Source of the DNA: Constrictibacter sp. MBR-5
GTDB lineage: Bacteria > Pseudomonadota > Alphaproteobacteria > JAJUGE01
Reading direction: 5' to 3'
Length of the DNA: 64,000 bases
Assembly (NCBI RefSeq): GCF_040549485.1
Contig: NZ_JBEPTK010000003.1
Span: 310,001-374,000, forward strand
Shown piece after piece: positions 28,456-37,306 of this stretch (within the stretch, counting starts at the first letter, position 1; each line of letters opens with the position of its first letter). The notes under the pieces were generated by a model. That model saw only the letters and a list, made by a program, of their open reading frames with translations. It was not told the DNA's origin and searched no databases. The position numbers and the translations under genes were made by a program.

Positions 28456-31400
28456 ATGAACCTCTCCAGGTTCTTCATCGACCGTCCGGTCTTCGCCGGC
28501 GTGCTGTCGATCCTCATCCTCGTCGCGGGCCTGCTGGCGCTGCGCATCCTGCCGATCTCGGAGTATCCGGACGTCGTGCCGCCCTCCGTGGTCGTGCGCG
28601 CCCAGTATCCCGGCGCCAACCCGCGCGTCATCGCCGAGACGGTCGCCACCCCGATCGAGGAGGCGATCAACGGCGTCGAGGACATGCTCTACATGAGCAG
28701 CCAGGCGACGACCGACGGCCTGATGACGCTGACCGTCACCTTCCGCCTCGGCACCGATGCCGACAAGGCGCAGCAGCTCGTTCAGAACCGCGTCTCCCAG
28801 GCGGAGCCGCGGCTGCCGGAAGAGGTGCGCCGCCTCGGCGTGACGACGATCAAGAGCTCGCCCGACCTGATGATGGTCGTGCATCTCCTGTCGCCGAACG
28901 ACCGCTACGACATGACCTACCTGCGCAACTACGCCGTCCTGAACGTGAAGGACCGTCTGGCGCGCATCGACGGCGTCGGTCAGGTACAGCTGTTCGGGTC
29001 CGGCGACTACGCTATGCGCGTCTGGCTCGACCCGCAGAAGGTGTCGGCACGCGGCCTGTCGGCCTCCGACATCGTGCGGGAGATCCGGGCGCAGAACGTC
29101 CAGGCGGCCGCCGGCGCCGTGGGCGCCGCCCCGGCGATTCCGGGCCTCGACGTACAGCTCTCGATCAATGCCCAGGGCCGGCTCCAGACGGCCGAAGAGT
29201 TCGGAAACATCATCGTCAAGAGCGGTACGGACGGCGAGGTCACGCGCCTGCGCGACCTGGCGCGCATCGAACTCGGCGCCGCGGAATACGCGCTTCGCTC
29301 GCTGCTGAACAACAAGTCGGCCGTCGCGGTGCCGATCTTCCAGGCGCCGGGCTCGAACGCGATCGAGATCGCCGACGAGGTCCGCAGGGTCATGGAGGAG
29401 ATCAAGCGGAACATGCCGGAAGGTGTGGACTACGAGATCGTCTACGACACGACCCAGTTCGTGCGCGCCTCCATCGAGGCGGTCGTGCACACGCTGCTCG
29501 AAGCCGTCCTGCTGGTCGTCCTCGTCGTCGTGCTGTTCCTGCAGACTTGGCGTGCCTCGATCATCCCGCTGGTCGCCGTGCCGGTCTCCATCGTCGGCAC
29601 CTTCGCCGTGATGTACCTGTTCGGTTTCTCGATCAACGCGCTCAGCCTGTTCGGCCTCGTGCTCGCCATCGGCATCGTCGTCGACGACGCCATCGTCGTG
29701 GTGGAGAACGTCGAGCGGAACATCGAGAACGGCCTGTCGCCGCGCGCCGCCACCTACCGGGCGATGAGCGAGGTGTCGGGGCCGATCATCGCCATCGCCC
29801 TCGTCCTGGTCGCGGTCTTCGTGCCGCTCGCCTTCATCAGCGGCCTGACGGGACAGTTCTACCGCCAGTTCGCGCTGACCATCGCGATCTCGACCGTCAT
29901 CTCGATGATCAATTCGCTGACCCTGTCGCCGGCGCTGGCCGCGCTCCTGCTGAAGGGGCACGACGCACCGAAGGACCGGCTGACGCGCGCCATGGACTGG
30001 TCGCTCGGCTGGCTGTTCCGCGGCTTCAACCGCGGGTTCGGCGGTGCGACCCGCGCCTATACGCGCAGCGTCGGCGGCGTGCTGTCGCGCAAAACCGTGA
30101 TGATGGCGATCTACCTCGTCCTGATCGGCGCCACCGGGCTGCTGTTCCGCACCGTGCCCGGCGGCTTCGTGCCCGGCCAGGACAAGCAGTATCTGGTCGG
30201 CTTCGCACAACTGCCCGACGCCGCGACCCTTGACCGGACCGAGGAGGTGATCCGCCGCATGGGCGACATCGCGCTCACCCAGCCCGGCGTCGAATCCGCC
30301 ATCGCCTTCCCCGGCCTCTCGATCAACGGCTTCACCAACAGCTCGAACGCCGGGATCGTCTTCGTCGGCCTGAAGCCGTTCGCCGAGCGGACCACGCCGG
30401 AACTCGGCGGCGGCGCCATCGCCGATCAGCTGAACGCGAAGTTCGCGGCCATCGAGGACGCGTTCATCGCCATGTTTCCGCCGCCGCCCGTGCAGGGCCT
30501 CGGCACGATCGGCGGCTTCAAGCTGCAGATCGAGGACCGCGCCGGCCTGGGCTACCAGGCGCTCGACGAAGCGACCAAGGCGTTCCTGGCGAAGGCGCGC
30601 ACGGCGCCCGAACTCGCCGGCCTGTTCTCCAGCTACCAGGTGAACGTGCCGCAGCTCTACGCCGACATCGACCGGACCAAGGCAAGGCAGCTGGGCGTCG
30701 CGGTCACCGACGTCTTCGACAGCCTGCAGATCTATCTGGGCTCGCTCTACGTCAACGACTTCAACCTGTTCGGCCGCACCTATTCCGTGCGCGTCCAGGC
30801 GGACGCCCCGTTCCGCGCCCGCGTCGACGACATCGGCCAGCTCAAGGTCCGCTCCGCCGGCGGCGAGATGGTCCCGCTGTCGGCCCTCCTGCGCGTCCGC
30901 CCCAGCGCCGGGCCGGAGCGCGCGATGCGCTACAACGGCTTCCTGACCGCCGACATCAACGGCGGCCCCGCGCCCGGCTATTCGACCGGCGAGGCGCAGG
31001 CGGCGATCGACCGCGTCGCCGCGGAAACCCTGCCCCAGGGCTTCGACTACGAATGGACCGAACTGACCTACCAGCAGATCCTGGCCGGCAACTCGGCCAT
31101 CCTCGTCTTTCCGCTGGCGCTGTTCCTCGTCTTCCTCGTCCTCGCGGCCCAGTACGAGAGCCTGACCCTGCCGATCGCGATCATCATGATCGTGCCCATG
31201 AGCCTGCTGGCGGCGATGGCCGGCGTCTGGGCCACGGGCGGCGACAACAACATCTTCACCCAGATCGGGCTGATCGTGCTGGTCGGGCTGTCGGCGAAGA
31301 ACGCCATCCTGATCGTCGAATTCGCGCGCGAGCTGGAGCTCGCCGGCCGTTCGCCCTACGAGGCGGCGGTCGAGGCCAGCCGCCTGCGGCTGCGGCCGAT

Positions 31401-31641
31401 CCTGATGACATCCTTCGCCTTCATCATGGGCGTCGTGCCGCTGGCACTTTCCACAGGTGCCGGTGCCGAGATGCGCCAGGCGATGGGCATCGCGGTACTG
31501 TTCGGCATGCTGGGCGTCACGGCCTTCGGCATCTTCCTGACGCCCGTCTTCTACGTCCTGCTTCGGCGCCTGGCGGGGAACCGGCCCCTGGTCAGCCACG
31601 GCGAACATATCGAGGCACCGGCCGGCAGCCCGCAGCACTGA
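28456..31641 (+). CDS. RND multidrug efflux permease (HAE1 type)
   Basis: This 1061-residue inner-membrane proton-driven pump of the AcrB/MexF type begins MNLSRFFIDRPVFAGVLSILI. It has twelve expected transmembrane segments and two large periplasmic loops. The proton-relay residues are present: the Asp-Asp pair in GIVVDDAIVVVENVERN (TM4) and the Lys in VLVGLSAKNAILIVEFARE (TM10). The partner adaptor is directly upstream and a LysR gene is divergent. The outer-membrane component must be supplied from elsewhere. Substrates cannot be read from the sequence. Confidence 0.95.
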   Translation: MNLSRFFIDRPVFAGVLSILILVAGLLALRILPISEYPDVVPPSVVVRAQYPGANPRVIAETVATPIEEAINGVEDMLYMSSQATTDGLMTLTVTFRLGTDADKAQQLVQNRVSQAEPRLPEEVRRLGVTTIKSSPDLMMVVHLLSPNDRYDMTYLRNYAVLNVKDRLARIDGVGQVQLFGSGDYAMRVWLDPQKVSARGLSASDIVREIRAQNVQAAAGAVGAAPAIPGLDVQLSINAQGRLQTAEEFGNIIVKSGTDGEVTRLRDLARIELGAAEYALRSLLNNKSAVAVPIFQAPGSNAIEIADEVRRVMEEIKRNMPEGVDYEIVYDTTQFVRASIEAVVHTLLEAVLLVVLVVVLFLQTWRASIIPLVAVPVSIVGTFAVMYLFGFSINALSLFGLVLAIGIVVDDAIVVVENVERNIENGLSPRAATYRAMSEVSGPIIAIALVLVAVFVPLAFISGLTGQFYRQFALTIAISTVISMINSLTLSPALAALLLKGHDAPKDRLTRAMDWSLGWLFRGFNRGFGGATRAYTRSVGGVLSRKTVMMAIYLVLIGATGLLFRTVPGGFVPGQDKQYLVGFAQLPDAATLDRTEEVIRRMGDIALTQPGVESAIAFPGLSINGFTNSSNAGIVFVGLKPFAERTTPELGGGAIADQLNAKFAAIEDAFIAMFPPPPVQGLGTIGGFKLQIEDRAGLGYQALDEATKAFLAKARTAPELAGLFSSYQVNVPQLYADIDRTKARQLGVAVTDVFDSLQIYLGSLYVNDFNLFGRTYSVRVQADAPFRARVDDIGQLKVRSAGGEMVPLSALLRVRPSAGPERAMRYNGFLTADINGGPAPGYSTGEAQAAIDRVAAETLPQGFDYEWTELTYQQILAGNSAILVFPLALFLVFLVLAAQYESLTLPIAIIMIVPMSLLAAMAGVWATGGDNNIFTQIGLIVLVGLSAKNAILIVEFARELELAGRSPYEAAVEASRLRLRPILMTSFAFIMGVVPLALSTGAGAEMRQAMGIAVLFGMLGVTAFGIFLTPVFYVLLRRLAGNRPLVSHGEHIEAPAGSPQH

Positions 31642-31749
31642 CGGCACTCGCCAGGGAAGTGTCGGGCAGGGGGGTCATGGGCAGGGGCGCGGCGCGGCGG
31701 TAGAAACGCGGTGGCGTCTACCGTGCGGCGCCGCGAACCGGCGGACTCC

Positions 31750-33036
31750 ATGGCCCCGACCAGCAAGATCCCGATCTATTATGGATGGCGCGTCGTCGGC
31801 GTCTGCTTCGTCGCGGCCGTCTTCACCTGGGGCTTCGGCACCTTCGGGGCGAGCGTCTACCTCGCCGAGGTGACGAAGGCGCACGGCTGGCCGATCGCGC
31901 TCGTCTCGTCCGGGGTCACGGTCTTCTATCTGACTGCCGCCCTGTCCGCGATGTTCGTCGGCCGCGCCATCGACCGGCACGGCTCGCGCCTCATGTTCGT
32001 CGCCGGTTCGATGGCGCTCGGCGTGGGGACCGCCGCCGTCGGCAGCGTCTCCGCGGTCTGGCAGCTCTACGCCGCCTTCGTGATCCTGGGCCTCGGCTAC
32101 TCGGTCATGTCGGTTACCGGCCTGTCGGCCACGGTGGCCCCGTGGTTCGAGCGCCACCAGGGCCGCAGCATCGCCATGGCACTGACCGGGGCCAGCGTCG
32201 GGGCGATGGTCGTGGTGCCGCTGTTCGTCCTGGCGATCCAGCAGTTCGGGTTCCCGGCGGCCGCCCGCGGCGGCGGGGTGCTGACGGTGCTGCTGCTCGT
32301 CCCGCTCGCGCTCTTCGTGCTCCGCTACCGCCGGCCGCAGGACATCGGGCTGATGCCCGACGGCGCGCCCTCGCTTCCCGTCCGAGCCGGGCCGGCCGCG
32401 ACACCGGCGGCCGGCTGGACCAGGGCCACCGCCATCCGGACATCGGCGCTGCGAACGACGACGATCGCCTTCGCCCTCGGACTGGTCGTCCAGGTCGGTT
32501 TCCTGACGCACCATATGAAGCTGGCCGAACCGCTCATCGGGGCGACGGGGGCCGGCTGGCTCGTGGGTGCGACGGGCACGGCGGGGCTGATCGGCCGCCT
32601 TATCCTCGCACGCGTCGCCGACGTGGTGTCCCTGCGCCACTATACCGGGGCGATCATGGGGACACAGGCGTTGGTACTCCTCGCCATCGCCGTCTTTCCC
32701 ACGATGCCGGTCCTGATCGGCGGAAGCCTCGTCTACGGCTTCTGCCTTGGCCAGATCACGACGCTCTCGCCGATCGTCGTGCGGCGCGAGTTCGGCGCCG
32801 CCTCCTACGGCGCGATCTACGGCGCCGCCGCCATGGTCATCCAATTCAGTTCCGCCCTCGGTCCGGCCGTCTACGGCGCGCTGCGCGACCTGCTCGGCGG
32901 CTACGGCCCGGTGCTGGCGACTGCGGCCGCCTTCGAACTCGCGGCCATGGCGGTCATCCTCGCCGGTCGCGCTCCCGGCCCCGCACCCGCTGAAAAGGGG
33001 CAGCCGGCCGTTGATGCGGCGGCGGAGGGAGGCTAG
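31750..33036 (+). CDS. MFS transporter (oxalate/formate antiporter-like group)
   Basis: This 428-residue protein has twelve predicted membrane helices. It starts KIPIYYGWRVVGVCFVAAVFTWGFGTFG, a beginning typical of the MFS monocarboxylate/oxalate-formate branch. The loop 2-3 signature is seen as FVGRAIDRHGSRL. The central cytoplasmic linker (about 200-225) is followed by the second six-helix half. The ATG at 31750 is favoured; a GTG at 31711 adds a non-membrane tail. The substrate is unknown. It sits at the head of a rightward run with a luciferase-like oxidoreductase, 45 bp apart, so the transporter may import the oxidoreductase's substrate. Confidence 0.85.
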   Translation: MAPTSKIPIYYGWRVVGVCFVAAVFTWGFGTFGASVYLAEVTKAHGWPIALVSSGVTVFYLTAALSAMFVGRAIDRHGSRLMFVAGSMALGVGTAAVGSVSAVWQLYAAFVILGLGYSVMSVTGLSATVAPWFERHQGRSIAMALTGASVGAMVVVPLFVLAIQQFGFPAAARGGGVLTVLLLVPLALFVLRYRRPQDIGLMPDGAPSLPVRAGPAATPAAGWTRATAIRTSALRTTTIAFALGLVVQVGFLTHHMKLAEPLIGATGAGWLVGATGTAGLIGRLILARVADVVSLRHYTGAIMGTQALVLLAIAVFPTMPVLIGGSLVYGFCLGQITTLSPIVVRREFGAASYGAIYGAAAMVIQFSSALGPAVYGALRDLLGGYGPVLATAAAFELAAMAVILAGRAPGPAPAEKGQPAVDAAAEGG

Positions 33037-33081
33037 CGTTCTCGCGGCGCAGCATCGGCAGGAAACGGACGGGAGATCGCA

Positions 33082-34149
33082 ATGCAGTTCGGATGGCTCA
33101 CCCTGTCCTTGTCGCCCTCGCCGGAGGAGGACGCCGCGCGCATCGACCAGCAGATCGAACAGGTCTGCGAGGCGGAGCGCCTGGGCTTCGGCGACGTCTG
33201 GCTGACCGAGCATTATTTCACCGGCGAGAGCGTCTACAACGACGCGCTGCTCTTCGCCGCCGCCCTGGCGATGCGGACGGAACGCATCCGGATCGGCTTC
33301 GCCGTGGTGCAGATGCCCTTCCACCATCCCGTCCGGCTGGCGACCCAGCTCGCACTCCTCGACAATCTCAGCAAGGGCCGGATCGACGTCGGGGTCGGTA
33401 AGGGCACCGTCTACAACGAATACGAATTCGTCGGCCACGGACTGCGCAGCGACGACAGCCGCGAACGCATGGAGGAGGCCGTCGACATCCTTCAGCGTGC
33501 CTGGCGCGAGGCTCCGCTCTCGTACGAAGGGCGCTTCTACAAGGTCCAGGTCCCGCAGATCCGCCCGAAGCCGGTGCAGCAGCCGGGGCCGCCGCTCTGG
33601 CGCAGCGTCATCTCGCCCGGGTCCTTCACCGACTGCGGCCGGCGCGGCATCCCGATCCTGACGGCGCGCCTTCCGGTGGCGCGGATCAAGGAGCGCTGGG
33701 ATCTCTACGCCGCCGGTCTCGCAGAAGGCGGCCACGACGCGGCGACATGCGAGCGGCTGCTGGCCCAGGCGGCCCTGTGGCGCAACGTCTACGTCGCCGA
33801 GACCGACGCGCAGGCCGAGGACGAGCTGTCGGCCCTCCTGCTGCAGACGCGGTCGCACATGATGCACGTCCGCGAGGCCTACAATCCGCCCGACTTCACG
33901 ATCGACCCGGTCATGCTCAACGCCTGGACCGACCCGAAGATCAGCGACGCCGACGCACTGCCCTTCGTGCTGGAGACGGGCTGCCTCTACGGCTCGCCGG
34001 CACGGGTGCGCGAACAGGTCGCCGAACTGCGCGATGTCGGCGTCCGCCATCTCCTGTGCCAGACCGGCTTCGGTGACATGGACCACGAACAGAACCTCGC
34101 CTCGATGCGCCGGTTTGGCGAACAGGTGATGCCCGCCTTCCGCGACTAG
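33082..34149 (+). CDS. Luciferase-like (LLM) flavin- or F420-dependent oxidoreductase
   Basis: This 355-residue TIM-barrel protein is of the bacterial luciferase family. N-terminal signatures are EAERLGFGDVWLTEHYF and TERIRIGFAVVQMPFHHPVRLATQLALLDNLSKGRIDVGVGKG, both part of the FMN/F420-binding face. Such enzymes are either FMN-dependent monooxygenases or F420-dependent dehydrogenases, and sequence by eye does not settle which. The presence of F420 genes at the right edge keeps the second option open. It follows the MFS gene closely. Confidence 0.88.
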   Translation: MQFGWLTLSLSPSPEEDAARIDQQIEQVCEAERLGFGDVWLTEHYFTGESVYNDALLFAAALAMRTERIRIGFAVVQMPFHHPVRLATQLALLDNLSKGRIDVGVGKGTVYNEYEFVGHGLRSDDSRERMEEAVDILQRAWREAPLSYEGRFYKVQVPQIRPKPVQQPGPPLWRSVISPGSFTDCGRRGIPILTARLPVARIKERWDLYAAGLAEGGHDAATCERLLAQAALWRNVYVAETDAQAEDELSALLLQTRSHMMHVREAYNPPDFTIDPVMLNAWTDPKISDADALPFVLETGCLYGSPARVREQVAELRDVGVRHLLCQTGFGDMDHEQNLASMRRFGEQVMPAFRD

Positions 34150-34223
34150 CGGTTTCGGACGGCCGTCGGTCCACGCCGAGGACGGTCGCGACACGAGAAC
34201 AGGGCGTGGAAGGAAACGGTCCG

Positions 34224-35174
34224 ATGGGCGACCCGCGCGGCGTCGCACTGGCCTTGTTGTGCGCGATCTCCTACGGGGTGGCACCGTCGATGGCGCGGCT
34301 GGCATACGACGCCGGCGCCGACGTGCCGACCGCGACCACCGCACGGTTCGTCGCCGGCGTCCTGGCCGTGGGCATGCTGGTCCTGGTCAGCCGCCGAGGC
34401 CTGCGCCTGCCGGCGCGCGCCAACTGGGGCTCGCTCGGTCTCGGGTTGCTGTCGACGGTCACGTCGCTCGGCTACATGGGATCGATCTTCTTCATCCCCG
34501 CCAGCCTCGCCGTGCTGATCTTCTACACCTTCCCGCTGATCGTCGCGGTCGGCGCGCGCTGGACCGAGGGCGAGCCGCTGGGGTGGCACAAGCTCGCCGG
34601 CCTCGCCGTCGCCTTCGCGGGACTCTGCGTCGCCCTCGGCGTGGAGCTGACCCAGGTGGACCCGCGCGGTCTGGCACTGGCCGGCGTGGCGGCCTTCGGC
34701 GCCGCCACGCACATCCTCGCGATCAGCCGCGTGGCACCCCTGGCAGGCGGTTCGACGCTGCCGCTCAACCTGCGCAGCATGAGCGTGGCGCTCGCCTTCA
34801 ACGCGGTGCTGCTGGCCGCCCACGGCGGCCCCGCATGGCCGGTCGGCGACATCGGGTGGCTGGGCCTCGGGGGCACCGCGCTCTTCTTCACCCTCGGCGT
34901 GACCTTCATGTACGCGGCGGTCGCTAGTCTCGGCCCGGTTCGCGCGGCCATCGTCATGAATCTCGAGCCGCTGATCGCGATCTGCGCGGCCATCCTGCTG
35001 CTCGACGAACGCTTCGGTCTCAATCAGGCGATCGGGGCGGCGATGGTGCTGGGCGCGGTCGCCTGGGTGCAGCTCCGGCGGTCGCGCGCGGTACTGAAGG
35101 TCTCCCCGATCGGGACGCGGGACGCGCCGCCGCTCAGGCCAGCCGCCAAAGAGGATCCGACAGCTTCTCGATGA
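34224..35174 (+). CDS. DMT-superfamily (EamA) transporter
   Basis: This 316-residue protein has ten expected transmembrane helices in two EamA repeats. The first covers about residues 5-135, the second about 150-290, with the repeat-ending LGPVRAAIVMNLEPLIAICAAILLLDE motif. EamA proteins export small metabolites, often amino acids. The ATG at 34224 is chosen over a GTG at 34206 because the first helix starts immediately. Its 3' end overlaps the convergent dnaQ gene by 41 nt, an unusually long convergent overlap. Confidence 0.88.
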   Translation: MGDPRGVALALLCAISYGVAPSMARLAYDAGADVPTATTARFVAGVLAVGMLVLVSRRGLRLPARANWGSLGLGLLSTVTSLGYMGSIFFIPASLAVLIFYTFPLIVAVGARWTEGEPLGWHKLAGLAVAFAGLCVALGVELTQVDPRGLALAGVAAFGAATHILAISRVAPLAGGSTLPLNLRSMSVALAFNAVLLAAHGGPAWPVGDIGWLGLGGTALFFTLGVTFMYAAVASLGPVRAAIVMNLEPLIAICAAILLLDERFGLNQAIGAAMVLGAVAWVQLRRSRAVLKVSPIGTRDAPPLRPAAKEDPTASR

Positions 35175-35805
35175 AGGCCGCATGCGCGGCGAGTTCGTCG
35201 TCGGACGGCGCATGCGGCCGCGCGGGCCGGTGCGGACGGTCCACGACGATCACGGTCGAAGCACTTCCCGTCGCGCCCAGCAGGAAGCCGGGCTGGCGGC
35301 CGCCGCAGAGCTCCAGATACACCTCGGCCAGCAGTTCGCAGTCGACGATGGCGCCGTGCTTCGTCCGCACGCTCAGGTCGATGCCGAAGCGGCGGCACAG
35401 CGAATCCAGGCTGTTCGAGCCGCCGGAGAAGCGCTTGCGTGCCAGCTCCAGGGTACAGACCAGCCGTTCCATCGGCAGGGCCAGACGCTTGCAGCGCTGC
35501 AGTTCGGCGTTCAGGAAGCCCATGTCGAAGGCGCCGTTGTGGATGATCAGCGGCGCGTCGCCGATGAACGCCAGGAACTCGTCGCAGATGGCCTCGAACA
35601 GCGGCTTGTCGGACAGGAAATGCTCGGACAGGCCGTGGACCTCGTAGGCCTCGTTCGGCATGTCGCGCTGCGGGTTGATGAAGGTATGCCAGTGCCGGCC
35701 GGTCGGGAGATGGTTGACCAGCTCGACGCAGCCGATCTCGACCAGGCGATGCCCCATCAGCGGGTCCAGGCCGGTCGTTTCCGTATCGAGAACGATCTCA
35801 CGCAT
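35134..35805 (-). CDS. dnaQ: DNA polymerase III epsilon subunit (3'-5' exonuclease)
   Basis: This 223-residue proofreading subunit is of the DEDDh class. Exo I is VLDTETTGLDP (residues 5-15), Exo II is HNGAFDMGFLNAEL (about 93-106), and Exo III is HGAIVDCELLAEVYLEL near 155, including the general-base His and last Asp. The protein ends with a short tail that would bind the polymerase subunit. It overlaps coaE by 8 nt. In Caulobacter and Rickettsia dnaQ belongs to the same origin-proximal cluster with coaE, aroE and maf. Confidence 0.95.
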   Translation of the reverse strand: MREIVLDTETTGLDPLMGHRLVEIGCVELVNHLPTGRHWHTFINPQRDMPNEAYEVHGLSEHFLSDKPLFEAICDEFLAFIGDAPLIIHNGAFDMGFLNAELQRCKRLALPMERLVCTLELARKRFSGGSNSLDSLCRRFGIDLSVRTKHGAIVDCELLAEVYLELCGGRQPGFLLGATGSASTVIVVDRPHRPARPHAPSDDELAAHAAFIEKLSDPLWRLA

Positions 35806-36427
35806 GCCGTCGGCGCCGTCCCTTCGTTTTGCCGTCCATGATCTTGCGCACGATCCCCGTCACGGCCCGTCGCGTCAACCCGCGTCCGAGGCCCGACGGC
35901 ACGACGAAGTCGGCCCGGCGCCGCTTCTGTGCGTCGGGCATCTGCTTGGCGCGGATCGCCTCGAACCTCTCGCGCGTCATTCCGGGCCGGGCGAGCACCC
36001 GCTGCGCCTGCATGTGCGCCGGTGCCGAGACCACGACCGTCACGTCGCAACGCCGGTCGCCCCCCGTCTCGAACAGCAGCGGGACGTCCCGAACGACCAT
36101 CCGCTTGCGCTCGCGCATCGCCTTGGCGATGAAACGCCGCTCGGCGCGAAAGACCCGCGGGTGGATGATGCGTTCCAGGCGGCGCAGGGCAGCGTTGTCG
36201 CCGAAGACGCGCCTGCCCAGTTCGCCCCGGTCGACCGCACCGTCCTTGACGACGCCGGGGAACGCCTCCTCGACCGCCGCGACCGCACCGCCGCCGGGGC
36301 CGAGCAGCACGTGCACCGTCGCGTCCGCGTCGAAAACCGGGATGCCCAGGTCTCGGAACATCCGCGCGGCGGTGCTCTTGCCCATTCCGATGGAGCCGGT
36401 CAGCCCGATGATGACGGGTCGCTTCAT
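35798..36427 (-). CDS. coaE: Dephospho-CoA kinase
   Basis: This 209-residue kinase performs the last step of coenzyme A synthesis, phosphorylating the 3'-OH of dephospho-CoA. The P-loop is GLTGSIGMGKSTAA (8-21), the substrate-binding DADATVH is near 33, and the LID-type region ERRFIAKAMRERKRMVVRDVPLLFE lies near 95-120. The C-terminus is very basic. The start overlaps the aroE stop by ATGA (36424-36427), so the cluster is translationally coupled. Confidence 0.95.
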   Translation of the reverse strand: MKRPVIIGLTGSIGMGKSTAARMFRDLGIPVFDADATVHVLLGPGGGAVAAVEEAFPGVVKDGAVDRGELGRRVFGDNAALRRLERIIHPRVFRAERRFIAKAMRERKRMVVRDVPLLFETGGDRRCDVTVVVSAPAHMQAQRVLARPGMTRERFEAIRAKQMPDAQKRRRADFVVPSGLGRGLTRRAVTGIVRKIMDGKTKGRRRRHA

Positions 36428-37272
36428 CGTGTCAGATCCGCCAGAAGGAAATCGCGCAGGGCGTCGTCGACCTGCGGCTCCACGCCGAACCAGGCGGCAA
36501 AGCCCGGCCGCGCCTGATGCAGAAGCATGCCGAGCCCGTCGACGACCACGTTGCCGCGTGCGCGCGCGGCGCGCAGCAGTTCCGTCTCCAGCGGCACGTA
36601 GACGATGTCGTCGACCACCGCCGTCGTCGGCAGGTCGGCGAGGTCGAGTTCGAGCGGCGCCTGGCCGGCCATTCCCAATGTGGTCGTGTTGACGAGAAGC
36701 GCCGCACCGCCCAGCGCCGCTCCCCGCTCTCGCCAGTCGAAGCTCGACGCCACGCCCGGCGCCAGGGATGCGACGGCGTCGGCCCGCTCGCGGGTGCGGT
36801 TCAGGATCCGGATCTCGCCGACGCCGGCGTCGGCCAGTGCGGCGCAGACCGCCCGCGCCGCGCCGCCCGCGCCCAGGATCACCGCCGGGCCCGCTGCCGG
36901 CGACCAACCGGGCGCCGAAGCACGCAGATGCTCCAGGAAACCGAACGCATCGGTGTTGGAGCCGGAGAGACTGCCGTCCGCGCCGACCACCACCGTATTG
37001 ACCGCGCCGATCCGCCGCGCCACCGGGTCGACGTCGTCGACGAGCCGGAGCAGGGTCTCCTTGTGCGGCACGGTCACGTTCGTCCCCGCAAAGCCGAGCT
37101 TCGGCAGTGCCCGCAAGGCCGCTTCCACGTCCTCGGGCCGGATGGCGAACGGAACATAGGCACCGTCGATGCCGTACCGCTCCAGCCAGAAGCCGTGCAG
37201 GCGCGGCGAGCGCGAATGCGACACCGGCCACCCCATGACGCCGGCGATGCGGGCCTTCCCCGTCAGGATCAT
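36424..37272 (-). CDS. aroE: Shikimate dehydrogenase
   Basis: This 282-residue NADP-dependent enzyme reduces 3-dehydroshikimate in aromatic amino-acid synthesis. The N-terminal substrate site is GWPVSHSRSPRLHGFWLE (residues 11-28), and the catalytic Lys is in GTNVTVPHKETLL near 68. The Rossmann glycine motif GAGGAARAVCAAL is near 130, followed by NRTRERADA, which supplies the phosphate-binding Arg of NADP. The start at 37272 has only a weak ribosome site, behind a 15-bp tandem duplication that begins in the end of maf. Confidence 0.95.
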   Translation of the reverse strand: MILTGKARIAGVMGWPVSHSRSPRLHGFWLERYGIDGAYVPFAIRPEDVEAALRALPKLGFAGTNVTVPHKETLLRLVDDVDPVARRIGAVNTVVVGADGSLSGSNTDAFGFLEHLRASAPGWSPAAGPAVILGAGGAARAVCAALADAGVGEIRILNRTRERADAVASLAPGVASSFDWRERGAALGGAALLVNTTTLGMAGQAPLELDLADLPTTAVVDDIVYVPLETELLRAARARGNVVVDGLGMLLHQARPGFAAWFGVEPQVDDALRDFLLADLTR

Positions 37273-37276
37273 CGAT

Positions 37277-37306
37277 GCGGTCTCATTCGGCGCGGTCTCA
37301 TTCGGC
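37277..37306. repeat. 15-bp tandem duplication at the maf-aroE junction
   Basis: Two perfect head-to-tail copies of GCGGTCTCATTCGGC (37277-37291 and 37292-37306). The right copy holds the last codons and stop of maf. The left copy repeats them, giving a second in-frame stop. The duplication lengthens the maf-aroE spacer from about 10 to 25 bases. Confidence 0.95.

Noticed and set aside
26608-31647. 1679-codon open frame on the minus strand opposite the efflux genes
   Set aside because: It is antisense to two clearly conserved genes and has the Asp/Arg/His/Gly-rich composition produced by high GC in the complementary frame. It shows no domain pattern.
31675-34344. 889-codon minus-strand frame opposite MFS and LLM genes
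   Set aside because: Same composition artefact; the plus-strand genes have recognisable motifs and ribosome sites.
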